NCBI GenBank assembly: GCA_030704615.1
Contig: CM060731.1
Location: 75,930,756-75,994,755, forward strand
DNA from: Takakia lepidozioides
Lineage: Eukaryota; Streptophyta; Takakiopsida; Takakiales; Takakiaceae
Reading direction: 5' to 3'
DNA: 64,000 nt
The notes beneath the pieces are model-generated. The model ran no database searches and was not told the origin of the DNA. It saw only the letters and a program-made list of their open reading frames with translations. The first letter of the stretch is position 1; every line of letters starts with the position of its first letter. Shown here one piece after another: positions 1 through 11,800 of this stretch. The translations under genes were made by a program, and so were the position numbers.

Positions 1-276
1 TGACATTCGCAAGGATATGAGCTTCACAAACAAGGGATGGTTGCCAACCCTATGGAGTCGGGTCTAGATAGAGGGAGTAAGTTCACCCATGAGTTCTGTC
101 AGTTTTCACTGCTTGATCTTCTATTGCTGTTGTATATTCAGGGAGGTACAGAAGGTTGTATGAGAGTAAGTTGAAAAGGCATGCTTCAGATTACCATCAA
201 TAGCCTGTGCATCTTGCAAGCAAGCACAAATACAACCGACCCCCTGTAATGAGCTAAATTTGGACTATTTACTTAC

Positions 277-546
277 CAGCCGTACTGCAAACCGATCAGT
301 GGTTGGCTTTAGCACATCCATTTCCCATAAATCATCAGCCGGGCCCTGCCAATCTCCATTCACCAAGTGGGTGACAGCTGCCAGCATGGCACCCTGGTGC
401 TTTTTCTCCATGTGGGTGATTAGGCCAAAATCTATTAACTGCAGAGTTCCATCTTGGGTAAAAAGAATGTTCCCAGGATGTGGGTCTGCATGCATGATGC
501 CTGTATCCATCAGCTGCACCAGCGATGACTCTGTTCCCTTGTTAAC
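277..546 (-). CDS. ABC1/UbiB-family atypical kinase, single internal exon
   Basis: A 90-codon exon bounded by an acceptor (CAG just above 546) and a donor (GTAAGT just below 277), read on the minus strand. It encodes the catalytic core of an ABC1 (UbiB/ADCK) atypical kinase. The hallmark HADPHPGN motif is present, followed by LIDFGL, the DFG metal-binding motif. The stretch MEKKHQGAMLAAVTHLVNGDW follows in the usual family order. In plants these proteins act in chloroplasts or mitochondria in prenylquinone metabolism and stress responses; which member this is cannot be told from one exon. No further ABC1 exon is recognisable between 547 and 2,700, where the upstream exons should lie, nor at 1-276. 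It is therefore either part of a gene with very long introns running out of the window, or a stranded exon. No frame damage is seen. Confidence 0.8.
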
Positions 547-2857
547 CTGCAAGGGAGATACCACAATGTGACTTCATACCTACTTTACCGCTACAATCCA
601 TTGGCAAGAGACCCCAGTTTTGACAGATGGCTCAAGATGATCTTTTTTTGTGGCCCCCCCCCTCACACCTTTGGTATGGAAGGGTGGCCCACTATATGAA
701 AATCCTAATCAAACCATAGGATCCACGCAGGAAATTGGAGACCCATTCGAGTAATTACTGAGTCATAGTGGTCAGAAAAACTTTATGCTCTTGATCATGA
801 TGTCAGCGCCAACCAATCATCACCACTTAGTCCCTCCAACTACATTTTATTAGCAATATATTAGATTGAGTTTCATACTCTGGTGGATCCTAGCTCTTCT
901 GTCAAGGAGATGTCATGGCTACTACAAACAGGGAATTGCTTCGGAGCACGTCTTTCCCTCCACACCTCTGAAGCTTCTCAGCTGGTCCCCCTATCAATGT
1001 ATGTTTGTGTGACTGGTGAATGGCGTATGTAGATCCATGAGGACTATGTGATGCACCAAGCAGGAAAATGACGTTAATCCACAAAAAATCAACGGAAGTC
1101 CAATAAACAAAAATGGCTGTTAAAGATATTAACTCCATTCAGGGACCCCTCAAACTGGGTCTTCTCCTCCGCTTGCCATGACATGTTCCTTAAGGCACTG
1201 TGGGATTGTTACTTGTGCTTCGTCACCAGTCTCTGCAGATCCTAGTACTTCACTTCTCTCTACAACTCTTGTGCAGGGTCCACTGAAAGCACCATTGGCC
1301 ACTCTTTCATTGGCCTCTCTGTCCAATGCCAGCTCCATTTCCACAATCCCATGACAATTTCTGGAATCAATGGCCATCACAGGCCCCACCTCTGAAGTCT
1401 TGGAGTTGGCCGAGCTGTCAGGCTTTTTCTGCAGATTGAAAGGAAAACTTACTTTCCGGGCACCCCACGTGCTTGAAGTCCCAGGGCGGATTCTCTGTTT
1501 CTTGGATGTTCTCATCACCCATTGGCCTCTGAAGGTCTACAGCTCTGAAGGTCTCTTCCTTCACCCCTTCTTGCCTAGCTGCCATTGTCACCCTAGCTCT
1601 CCCACTCTCTGGACCCCCATGCATGACTGCATCTGCAGGGTTGTCCGGTTGAGGCTCAGGCATAAGTTCCGAACAGTTGATTGAAATATGTGTGGGGAAT
1701 TTTGGCAAGAGTCCACCGTAAAATCACAATTCATCAATTGATTGGGAGAGAGTGTGGAGGGCAGAGACCTATATCCTCATTGACTAGAAATATGTTTGAC
1801 ACACCGTAATTCTAATGAGTTATGAACCCTCCCAGATGTGGAGTTTCTAGTTTCTACCCAACTACAGTATGAGAAACCTAAGTCCGAGCTTGCTCAGCTA
1901 ATTGCACTCCAATCACAGGGAATTGAGTCTTCATCTTTAAAAGCACATGGTGATTCCAGAACTCCTGCACTAGTATCGATAAGGCCGGGCGTATGGGCGA
2001 ACTCCAATATTTGGCGGGGAACGACGCACGGTGATACCGGAGCCAGTAACTAGAGCCAAGACCCGAGATCCTTGACAAAAAGAATAAACACCCCCGCCCC
2101 ACGGGGGCTGATACCATTCTTCACCAGGAGTGGGGCGCTCAAAAAACCCGGCCTCGTGTTGAGTGTTCGATGGAAGCTTTCCTTTGAAGGGTCTGGTTGA
2201 AATTGACGCTTGAGAAGATGCGAGACATGATTTGCGAGCTTTCCTGAGAGCCGCAACCCGTGCATTGTAAGGATGGGTTGATGTGCGAGTATCTTTCGCC
2301 AATGCCTTGGGCACTAGAAAGCCCGTCTGCACGGGAACGATCCCTGGAGCCATGAGACTCCCTCCACACCATTGAACATGTTGGTTCTTGCTCTAAACAG
2401 CGACCAAGATTGCAGTCTCTACCTCAAAGACCTTCAATTCTTCCATTAATCTCTACTGCGGGTCCTAGACCATGCCAATCCCCCTCTCCCTCCCTCTCTC
2501 TCTCTCTTCTTCCATCCTCCGACATCTCACACCCCGTAGGAAAACTCTGAGAGCTCAGAAGTTTCATCTATGTATCATCCATCCAGTTGTATCATCTATC
2601 ACTCAGTTCAATACACCTCACTGGAGTTCTGCTGCCCCTAATATTCTCAATTCCACGTAATTATAATTGTAATTAACAGAATGGTGCCACGTGCCGTGTA
2701 TTGAGCCCACAGGTACTGAGGGGTCACCCACCCTGTGAAGCATGCTGGGCCCTCAAAAATTTGGGAGCCGTTGCGTGCAGGATGCCACAAGGAAAGCACA
2801 GGAAAACTAGGTGAACAGCAATCTAAAGCATCCGAGAACCTTGCCCTGCTGCAAGCG
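547..2857. other. Interval without a confident gene
   Basis: Two overlapping minus-strand open frames lie at 1,150-1,518 and 1,418-1,708. They encode Glu/Ser/Asp-rich, low-complexity polypeptides without a recognisable domain. A 24-bp GTAAG...TGCAG block near 1,430-1,453 resembles splice signals but is too short for an intron. A GC-richer minus-strand frame at 1,970-2,353 (127 codons) has no motif I can place. A CT-rich microsatellite lies at about 2,480-2,520. I cannot support a gene here. The 1.15-1.7 kb frames could be remnants of a gene. Confidence 0.4.
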
Positions 2858-5800
2858 ATGAATTTTCTGAGGGAAATGGAGGAGCGTCTGAAGGAAATGG
2901 AGGATCGTCTAGCGGAATCTCGTAGAATTGTAACGGAGTGTCATAGTAGAGGTGATGATGACGCAACGGTGGAAGCTACTCTTCTCGGTCTCGGCCTCCT
3001 TGCTCCTGCCGCTCCTGCTAGAGGTATACTTTGGATATTCATAGGTCTTGAATTATCTCGAAGCTTCTGATTCTGTTTGCAGCTTGTAGTAGAAAAATTC
3101 TCATGATTTCCACTTGAAATATGATGTCTAGGTGAAACAATGTGGGAGGCGCTCAGTGCAAAGCTCCCAGGGGAGGTAGTGAGCAGATATAGATCCTCGG
3201 CGGTCCAGACACAGACACACCCTGTGAGTGGTGGGAAGACCGCCCACAGAGTAGGCCGTTGGGATCTCCTTCCTGATTGCACTGAGTGGCTGAACATACA
3301 GAAGCCATTATTGGAGCAGCATTCGGCTCCTCAATACCCTAGTACCTTGTATTCAACTACAGAACCCATTGCGAAGGAGACACAGGTGATCAGCAGCACC
3401 ATGGCTACTTTGTTTCGCCCGGTGAATGATGCTGCAAAAATTCTGCACCTGCCTGCTCGTTTGACAGAGGCGATAGGGAAATCCAACTGTCCAAGTGTCA
3501 CGTTGATGGATCTGATGGCTGAAGCGTACGATCCCACAAGTTTCAAGGCACTCAGGATCATTATGCCTATAGAAGGCAAAGGGCATTGGCAGGAACGACA
3601 CGGTGGGAAACTCTTCCACGAGTTATTGCAGGGAAGTGAGAAGGAGAAATTGAAAGTAGCCAAGCCAGCGGCACAGTTACTCATGTACTCAGTAAGTTTC
3701 TCAAATCAATTTTGGAAAGACTCTTCGCAAGGTGTGGCTTTGTAATTGTACAATCTCTCGTTTTGCAAAATGGGCTGTTCCGATCAGTTTCAGGATTTGT
3801 TCTTTTGTCCTGGTGTTTACAAGGTGTTTGGCAGGGTGGGCTTGGTCTTAGGAGACTCTGTTTACATCTATGGCTACTTAGTTGCACTATTGTGGTTCTC
3901 ATAGAGCAATCCAAGATCACCTGACTACAGACATAAACATAAGTGGGTTTCCCTTCTTTTTTCCTTCCCTGAATAATCTGGCTTAGAGTGAAGATATGAT
4001 CCACACAGCCCCTGTTTCGCCGAAAGCCATCTTGGCCTTCATGGAAACAACCTCTAGATTAGCTTCTGCCTCTAAGGAACGTTGAAACTGCTTTGAACCT
4101 TTGAATGTCATGTAAAAGATATCCTTCGTGGTTGTAAGCTTTGCTCAAAAGGAAGCAATTGGCGAAGAAAATATAACTTCCTCTTCGGGTCTGGCTTCTT
4201 ACCGATTGTGTCTTCCCATGTCTGGATCAAGGCAGAGGTAATTATATTCCTGTTATATGGGACCTTGTAAAGCAAAGTCGAATCTCACTAACCACATACA
4301 AACATCTATGAGAAAGGCAGTTCCGTACGGCTCAGGCTTGTGTCAAAAGCCACAGAGTCCATGTAATGGCAGGTCAATACACATGCCTCAACCTCGAGAC
4401 GAGTACTTATAACTCTGCAAAAAAAGAGCAAGTGCCATTTTCAGAGGCAATATCATGTAGTGTCCGTAATGGCATTGGTGCTGCTCATAGCCTTGTTGTT
4501 GTCTTTTGCATCTGAACTGGCAACAAACTGTCCTATTTGCGTATCTCTGCAAAAATAAGCAACCAAATTCCAGGGTGTTGCAACATCTGGATAGGAACTG
4601 ATTGTACCCTCATGTAGTGACTCCCTCTCTGCTATCCATGACAGCAGTAGATGGGAGAGGGAGTTCATCTGCTGCTTTGGCTGCAGCTGAGGGGGGGACT
4701 GAGAATTCATGTGCTGCTGTCATTTCGGCTGGTGGCACCACTGCAACAGCCAAGATCATTTTGATTGAAAAGTGAAGATGGCTTGCAATGATACAAAACA
4801 GTATATGCTGTATATGCAAGTACAGTATATGCTGTCGAAGGATGCTTTCTTCAGCAGAAAGCAAGTTTGGAACAGAAATGTGAGGTACAGTTGAAGAGAT
4901 GCCATAGCAGACTGCAAATTGTCCTCCAAGAGACTCGGGTTCAGACCACAAGTGCAGGTCTTGGCTCCAGAAGTCGATCTTCCATCCATATGTGTGATGA
5001 TCATGTGATGAAGGAAGTAGAGATGGTAAGAAAAGGAAGATTGAATTAGAAATGTACACATAAGACGTTGTTTGCCGTAGCCTTGTGGCTATTGACCCCC
5101 CGCCCAGTTTGAGCGGAAACCAAAGGGACAGAACCTACCTCTGTCAGGGGCTGACATTGGTAGTAAGACTTACCTTTATACATAGAATTGATTCGGTTTT
5201 CCAGATATCTCTAGAAATCCCTTCACACAAGCATCAATCTGCTGTGTGTGATTTGCCCAAAAACTAGGCCTCAGAAGGGCCTGGGCTTTTGGCTCAGCCT
5301 CGAGACTTGCAAAGTTGGTAAACAGAGGTTCAGGCACAATTCTCTTGATAGATTGGAGGAGAGCTTCTCCCTGGTGAGAGTACCCCGGACAGTGAATCAG
5401 AAAATGAATATTGTCTTCGGGTTGCCCACACAACAGGCAATTGCACTCTCCCTTTCCTCTCTGCTTCTGTTTACTGTTCAAAGGTAGGCTTCCTGCCCTG
5501 AGTTTAAATTTCAGTCTGGTGCCGAGAGTGGGTAGACCCTTGAGGTCATCCATGATATCCTCCCCCATGTCACAGACTGGAAACAGGTTCAGGGAAGTTT
5601 TCTGCCAACTTCATTTGCATCAGACAATTTTCTGGTAACAGACATGGCTTTGGACACTACAGTCTCTAAGTCAGATTTATCCAGCAAGGTCAAGACTTGC
5701 GGGTCCAGATTCAGATCCTTGAGAATCTCTTCTACTCTCTTCTGCCAGGACTTAGCCTGTTTGACAGGGCGGTCCTGTTTTTTTGACATCCAAGAAAAAA

Positions 5801-8800
5801 ACATAAGTGGGTTTCCCTTCTTTTTTCCTTCCCTGGATAATCTGGCTTAGAGTGAAGATATGGTCCACACAGCCCTTGTTTCGCCGAAAGCCAGCTTGGC
5901 CTTCATGAAAACAACCTCTAGATTCCAGATCAACCTCGAGACGAGTACTTACAACTCTGCAAAATATCTTGCCAACAGCATTGAGAAGCGTGATGCCACG
6001 ATAGTTCCCCGGGTCTTCTCTGTCACCCTTCTTATATAGATTGACCATGACCCCCTGTCGCCAGCGAAAGGGGATCATTTCAGTCTTCCAGATAAGGTTA
6101 AAGTGGAGAACTAGGGCCTCTATCATGGGATCGCCACCATGCTTGATAAGCTCGTTGACTATGCCATCAGGACCCCCTGCTTTATATCCATTTAGATGAT
6201 CAATTGCTTCCACAATCTCAGAAGAACTAATGGGAGTGTTGTAGGCTTTTGAAATATACTCCAGTTCATCAGGGCTGTTTTGAATACAGTTTTACCAACT
6301 GTGTCCTTCCATTCATCAGAGGACCCCGCACTGTTAGACCTAGAAGTTCTGCCAAGGATACTGTAGTGGGTTTCAGAGGTTTTGACAATGTCAACCGATG
6401 AAGTTACCACTGCACCCTTAGTAGTCTTCAGCGCTTGTACTTGCTGACAGCTTTTCGGCTTGTACAAACGTTGAAGGGCCAACCAGAATCTCTTGTCATT
6501 ACCACCATGATGGTTTGAGTTTATTTCACTGTATAACTTGTCCCAGTATAATTTCTTCTGAGCCCTTACAAGCTGATTTGATATCTTTACGGATCTGGTA
6601 GTACCTCGCCCACAATTCTTTGTTGGTTTTCAAATTGCAGCACTCTTTATAAAGGACTCGTCCCTCAGCTATCTTGAGTTTAATCTCATTGGTCCACCAA
6701 TTAACAGCTCTATCGCAGACAATTAGTTTCCTCCCAATGATCTTGTCAGCCGCAGAGGAGACGAAACTCTCCCAAGAATCCACTGCTCTTTCGACTTCAT
6801 TTCTTGCATTGTCAGCGCGAGACTGAAGGTCTTGGAGCGAGTGGACAAAATGAGGGAGAGGCCTGGACATGAGGCCTGGACATACTCAGCCTTGACCTCT
6901 TCATTATGGAATTTTTCTATGCGCCACTTCCGAATCGAACATCTCACAGTGTTGGGAAAACACCTTTTGATCTCAGTCCAAACCAGGAAGTGGAGGTACC
7001 AATATCAGTTCTGTCGATGAACACATTGGCACTCTGGGGAAACAAATTTTTGTCCATTATGATATAATCCAACAATGGAACGTTCCCCAGTTTGGGCTTT
7101 CTCACGAGTCTCACGGTCAGAAGCTGAAGCTCTTCCAGAGAGTTAATTAACCGTCTGCCATTAGAGTTCAGCTCGTCCTCACCAAAAGGCCCAATGATAT
7201 CATCCTGATGGAGACCTTTACCCACCCGGCATTGAAGTCACCCAATAAAATCACCTGACCTTCGGCAAGGAACGAAGCACAGTCTAGCTTTACATCTTCG
7301 AAGGCTTTGTCTGCATCAGCACTAAGGGTCCCCTCTGTGGGCATGTAAAGACAACCCACAAAGAGGTCCTTCGTACTCATGCCGCCCTTCAGTTTCAGTT
7401 TTAGCCAGATACTATGCTCGTACCTCAAACCCTTGTCGATAATTTCACAATTGTCAAACAAGAAATCACGGACAAAGAATCCAACCCCTTTTTGACCGCG
7501 TTTGGCAGAGGCTGCCTTGAGAGTACACATCTTACCTGCCCATTTATAACCATTGACATCTCCAACCAGTTTATCCGACGTATCCCATGTTTCTTGCCCA
7601 GCACAGATATGAATATCATTAGTCCGAAGAACTTGTCCCACTTCGAGTTGTTTCCTTTGGCTAGTCAGCCCTGAGAAGTTGAAAGTGGCCAGCCGCAAGC
7701 CAGCCCTTTGCATGTGAATTGTTTGTCGTCTAGGTAGCTTAAGATTGCTCCTGGAAGGCCAACCGTTCTGCAAAGGGGGGACAGTTACCCCGTGTGTAGA
7801 TTTTGCTCGTCTTGTGTAAACTTTGAGAATTGGTAAACCATTCAGAGTACCAAATCCTTCGGTTACACGACGTTCAGACTTAGGGACAAGTTGTCCGTCT
7901 GACTGCTCAGTGACAATTACCACATGTATAGATTTTGCATGTCTTGTGTAAACTTTGAGGATTGGTAAACCGTTCAGAGTACCAAATCCTTCAAATACAC
8001 GACGTTCAGATTCCGTACACTCATGGGCAGATTGTCTGTCAGGCTGCTTGGATTCAACCTCGTCCAGAGCATCAAACCAATTAGAAACTCTAAAGTTGAA
8101 GTCCCTGCCCTTGGTTGTCTTCCTAGAGCGCCCCATGGAATCACCAATGTCTAAAACCGCCCTCCAGCCAGTCAAGGGACGAACTTCTTAGATTGAGTTG
8201 ATGTGAGACTCTATTAGAAGCATTTTTGGGCATTGCAACCTTCAAAGTACCCCTGTTATCAAGTCTCGAGATGGAGCCATTGGCCATGAAATCCAAGCCT
8301 AAGCTAGAGCATGTAGTTTTAAAGGACACATCGTCCATCCTGGGATTCACCCCAAAAACTACGCATGAAGCCCTAGATTTGTCATAAGTAACCAATTCCC
8401 AGGAATCACCCTGGGGAGTGTTGCTGTTGACAGGAGGTAATGTAATGATTGTTTTCGTAGGCCATAAGTTTTAGCACAAGGACCAACCCTAGCCCAAGTG
8501 CCGAGTATGCTAGACAGAGCATACGACTGCCCAATTTGCGCGGAGGGGCTGCCCCCAAGCGGTAGGGGTCCGCTTGTTACCATTCAGAGATCACACTCCA
8601 GGGAGTTGCAGGGAATGGCCTGTGTAGGCATATTCTAAAGAGGGAAAGGCCCCAAGCTTTCCAACTAAATCCAATGCACTACCTTACCTGGAGCAAAGCG
8701 CTTCAGGTCAAAACAAACAAAGACACGAGGTCACAAGGCCGGCAGTTAGTCACAGAGACATTAATGTACTCCCGTATCAAGTCAACCCAATGGCAATAGG

Positions 8801-11800
8801 CTTCCTAGAGGACAGGGAGAGGAAGATTGAATTAGAGAACCAGAACTACTAACCTGCCTTACAGCTCTGAGTATCAGACAGGTTGCCCAAACCTGACTCT
8901 TCTTAGCACATCATATGGCTACCTTTGGTGGACACTAGTCGCTCCAGCGAAACTTTTGGACTGCCAAAATGGGGAGGGTTTGAAACTGATTTTCTGGGTA
9001 TACAGCATGCACCAAGACAAGTGCAACTAGTGTGTATGGTAAATGATGCAATGTTCCTGGCAGAGATTAGTTTCTCACACGAGAGAAAAAGAAAACCACC
9101 CTTGAGAGGTCTCAGCCTCCCTCAATTTCTCTAGCTTCACATGACATCACTGCTCAGAAATATGCCCGCACAGTGAGTGCAAATTGTGCAAGACAAAGGA
9201 GCCATTCAAAAGCAAATGCTGCTCAGAGAGCCCAGGTTTCATCCCCTATCACAAACCTAATTCACCCTAAGAAGTTTAGGCTGTGTGGCCTATACCAACC
9301 TCCTGCCAAGGTCAGTTCCTCAACCAAATGCATTCTATTGGTGTACAGACATTTGACATGCAACCCAATTGCTCTTTGGTTGAAAACCACACCATCTGTG
9401 TGTTTCTCTTGAAGGAGTTGGTGGAAACTAACTTTGCATGCCTGACAAACATCCAGGACACAAGCCAAAACTACTAGGAAGCCTGTCAGTAGCATTAGCC
9501 TTACTGCCATACTGGAAGAAAATGGAGACCCCTGCTCAATGAATTTCATAGCGGGGGGCGGACACGAACCTTCTTCCACCATATTGCTATCCTTCGACAG
9601 CAGCTCCACAGGCACAGCAGCTGCTAAATCTAGATTGTGGATTCTGACGGTTCTCCCTTACATGGGGGGTAACTGTGCATCGCAATACTGCATATTCTCT
9701 TCTAGTTGGTTTGCTGGCTATCTCACCTGTCTCTGTGTTTGCCTCAACATTGTCAGAAAGAATGTCTTCAGAGGCATTCCCTGCCATCTCAGGCTGGCCA
9801 CTTAAACTGTAAAAGGGGTCATTTTCCTTACCCATTTCCTGAGTCCTAACCACTCCAGCCCTCGAAACCCCCTCAGTATACTCCCCATCTGTCTCAGTGC
9901 CTGCATTACTGTCATCTGCCAACTTGTTAGGCACTGTACTGTGGCTTTCATCTTCATCCCTCTCCTCTCCACCTCTCTCACACAGTTGACTACCAACTGG
10001 TGTCATTTCCAGGCTACAGTCTGCATGACTGCATGCATTTTCATAATCTTCACGTAACGGATCATATTGAATTATATCAGCAGGCAGTCCAATCAGAGAG
10101 GCATCTGTCAAGACTGGGTCCTCGAATCCTCCAGCCCAGATGTAGATACTAGGATCTCTCGAGTGCAGTTTCAGAAGATCGCCCATATCTTCCAAGAACT
10201 GAATAACGGGGGACAGTGGTGCCCGTTTTGATTTTCCATAACCATTCCTAGCAAGGGTGCTCGGCAGGGAACACCCCGCAAAATCCAGGTACCAGCCTTC
10301 AAGAAGCTCAGCCCAGATACCCCCAGGGTTTTTCAACAATGCCCAAAAGAGGACCTGACGCAGCCCTGCCTTTGTTGCTGACAGCACCCTAAGATTTTGA
10401 GCAGTTCTTGAAAGCACAAGGCAATCAGCCCCTAGAGAATTCAAGTTTATCACGTCAGGCATTGCTTGCATAAGCGACCTAACATTCTTGAATTTACCTG
10501 GATTGAGCAAGTGCCCAGTCCTTTCTCTATAAACTGCACAAAAGTCTTGCACTGCAAGACGATGTGCAACGTATTCAATTGAACCCAAAATCAGCCGGGT
10601 CTCATGTTTCAGCGTTTTAGAGGGAGATTGGTGGTGATGGCGGGCTATAGTCAGAGAAGGTGTCATTGCAGGAGAACCATCTGCCTCCACTCTACTTGCT
10701 TTCAAATGCAAATCCGTTTTGTTCTCAGCCACGGTCTCTGAACCAGACCTGTTGGTTCTTACTGGGCCAGCACTCACATCCATTTGGCTGTTGGTATCCT
10801 CCTTGGGTGGAAGACAAGCTAGCTGCTTTCTTGACACAAGGTCGAGGACAATGTGGTGAGGACACCGTCTTCAACACATTTCAGCCTGTTTTCTCCTGTA
10901 ATCAGAGTCATCCTGATTTTCCAATGTTGACAACAGCAAGTTAGCTCGCCAGATGGATCAATCGTAGTTCTGAGTGATTACGGATTTACCCAAATTGTCC
11001 TGCTCCAGGTCTGCCTTCAACTTAACCCAATGCAGAGGCTTCAGCTTCTGTAGAGGTTTTGGTGGGGACTTGGGCTTGGTTACCTGCACCATACTCACCA
11101 GGTGGTCTGAAACCACCACCAACCTTAGGAGCCTTTGATGGCGGTGGTGGGGGAGGGGAGGTACTGCCTCACGAGTAGGGGGAGGGGGCGGAGGAGGGGC
11201 TCCTTGAGGAGCTGGCCCCTGGAGGAGGACCTCCTTGAGGACAGGGGGTAGGAGGTGGGGAGGAGGTGGCCTCCTTGAAGCAGAAAAAATGAAGAGGAAG
11301 GAGCAGGGACTTGGGAGGTTACGGAAGGGAGAGCAACAGGAGTCACATGGTTGGTACTGCCATGGGCAGTCAGATCTGTCATGGAATTGGATGGAGTAGT
11401 TCATTTGGACATCTTATCGATAGGTGGTAAAACAGAACTAGGGAGTGGGGAATGAGCTGGATTTGAGAAGTTTGAGGGAAGGGAAGTGAGGGGTACTCAG
11501 GAGCAGGTGTAGTCTTGCTCACTTGATGGTTGTTTGTGTTTTCAGGTGCTTGAGGGCTGTCGCTACTCTATGTTGATTTCAGACAGGCACATAGTGTGCT
11601 GCCGTCGACCAATGGACGGAAAGCTGAAGGAGGTGGATTATACCGACACATTTGATATCTCCATGACCCACCCAGAGGCACGCAAGGTCGTCTTGTATAT
11701 GCTCTGGTTGGCATACCACGAATCTCCTCTTGATCCAAAGGACTGGGAGGTTACCCCCCCAGATTTGAAGTGGGTAAGACACACCAAACGTGGGTTGCAG

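Noticed and set aside
1970-2353. 127-codon minus-strand open frame in GC-richer DNA
   Set aside because: No domain, no splice context, and overlapping frames are also open. Considered as organelle-derived DNA but nothing matched a known organelle gene.
5411-5638. Plus-strand frames over the LINE copies (also 54,961-55,359 and 60,033-60,410)
   Set aside because: Antisense of the LINE coding region; they recur in each copy because the DNA is repeated.
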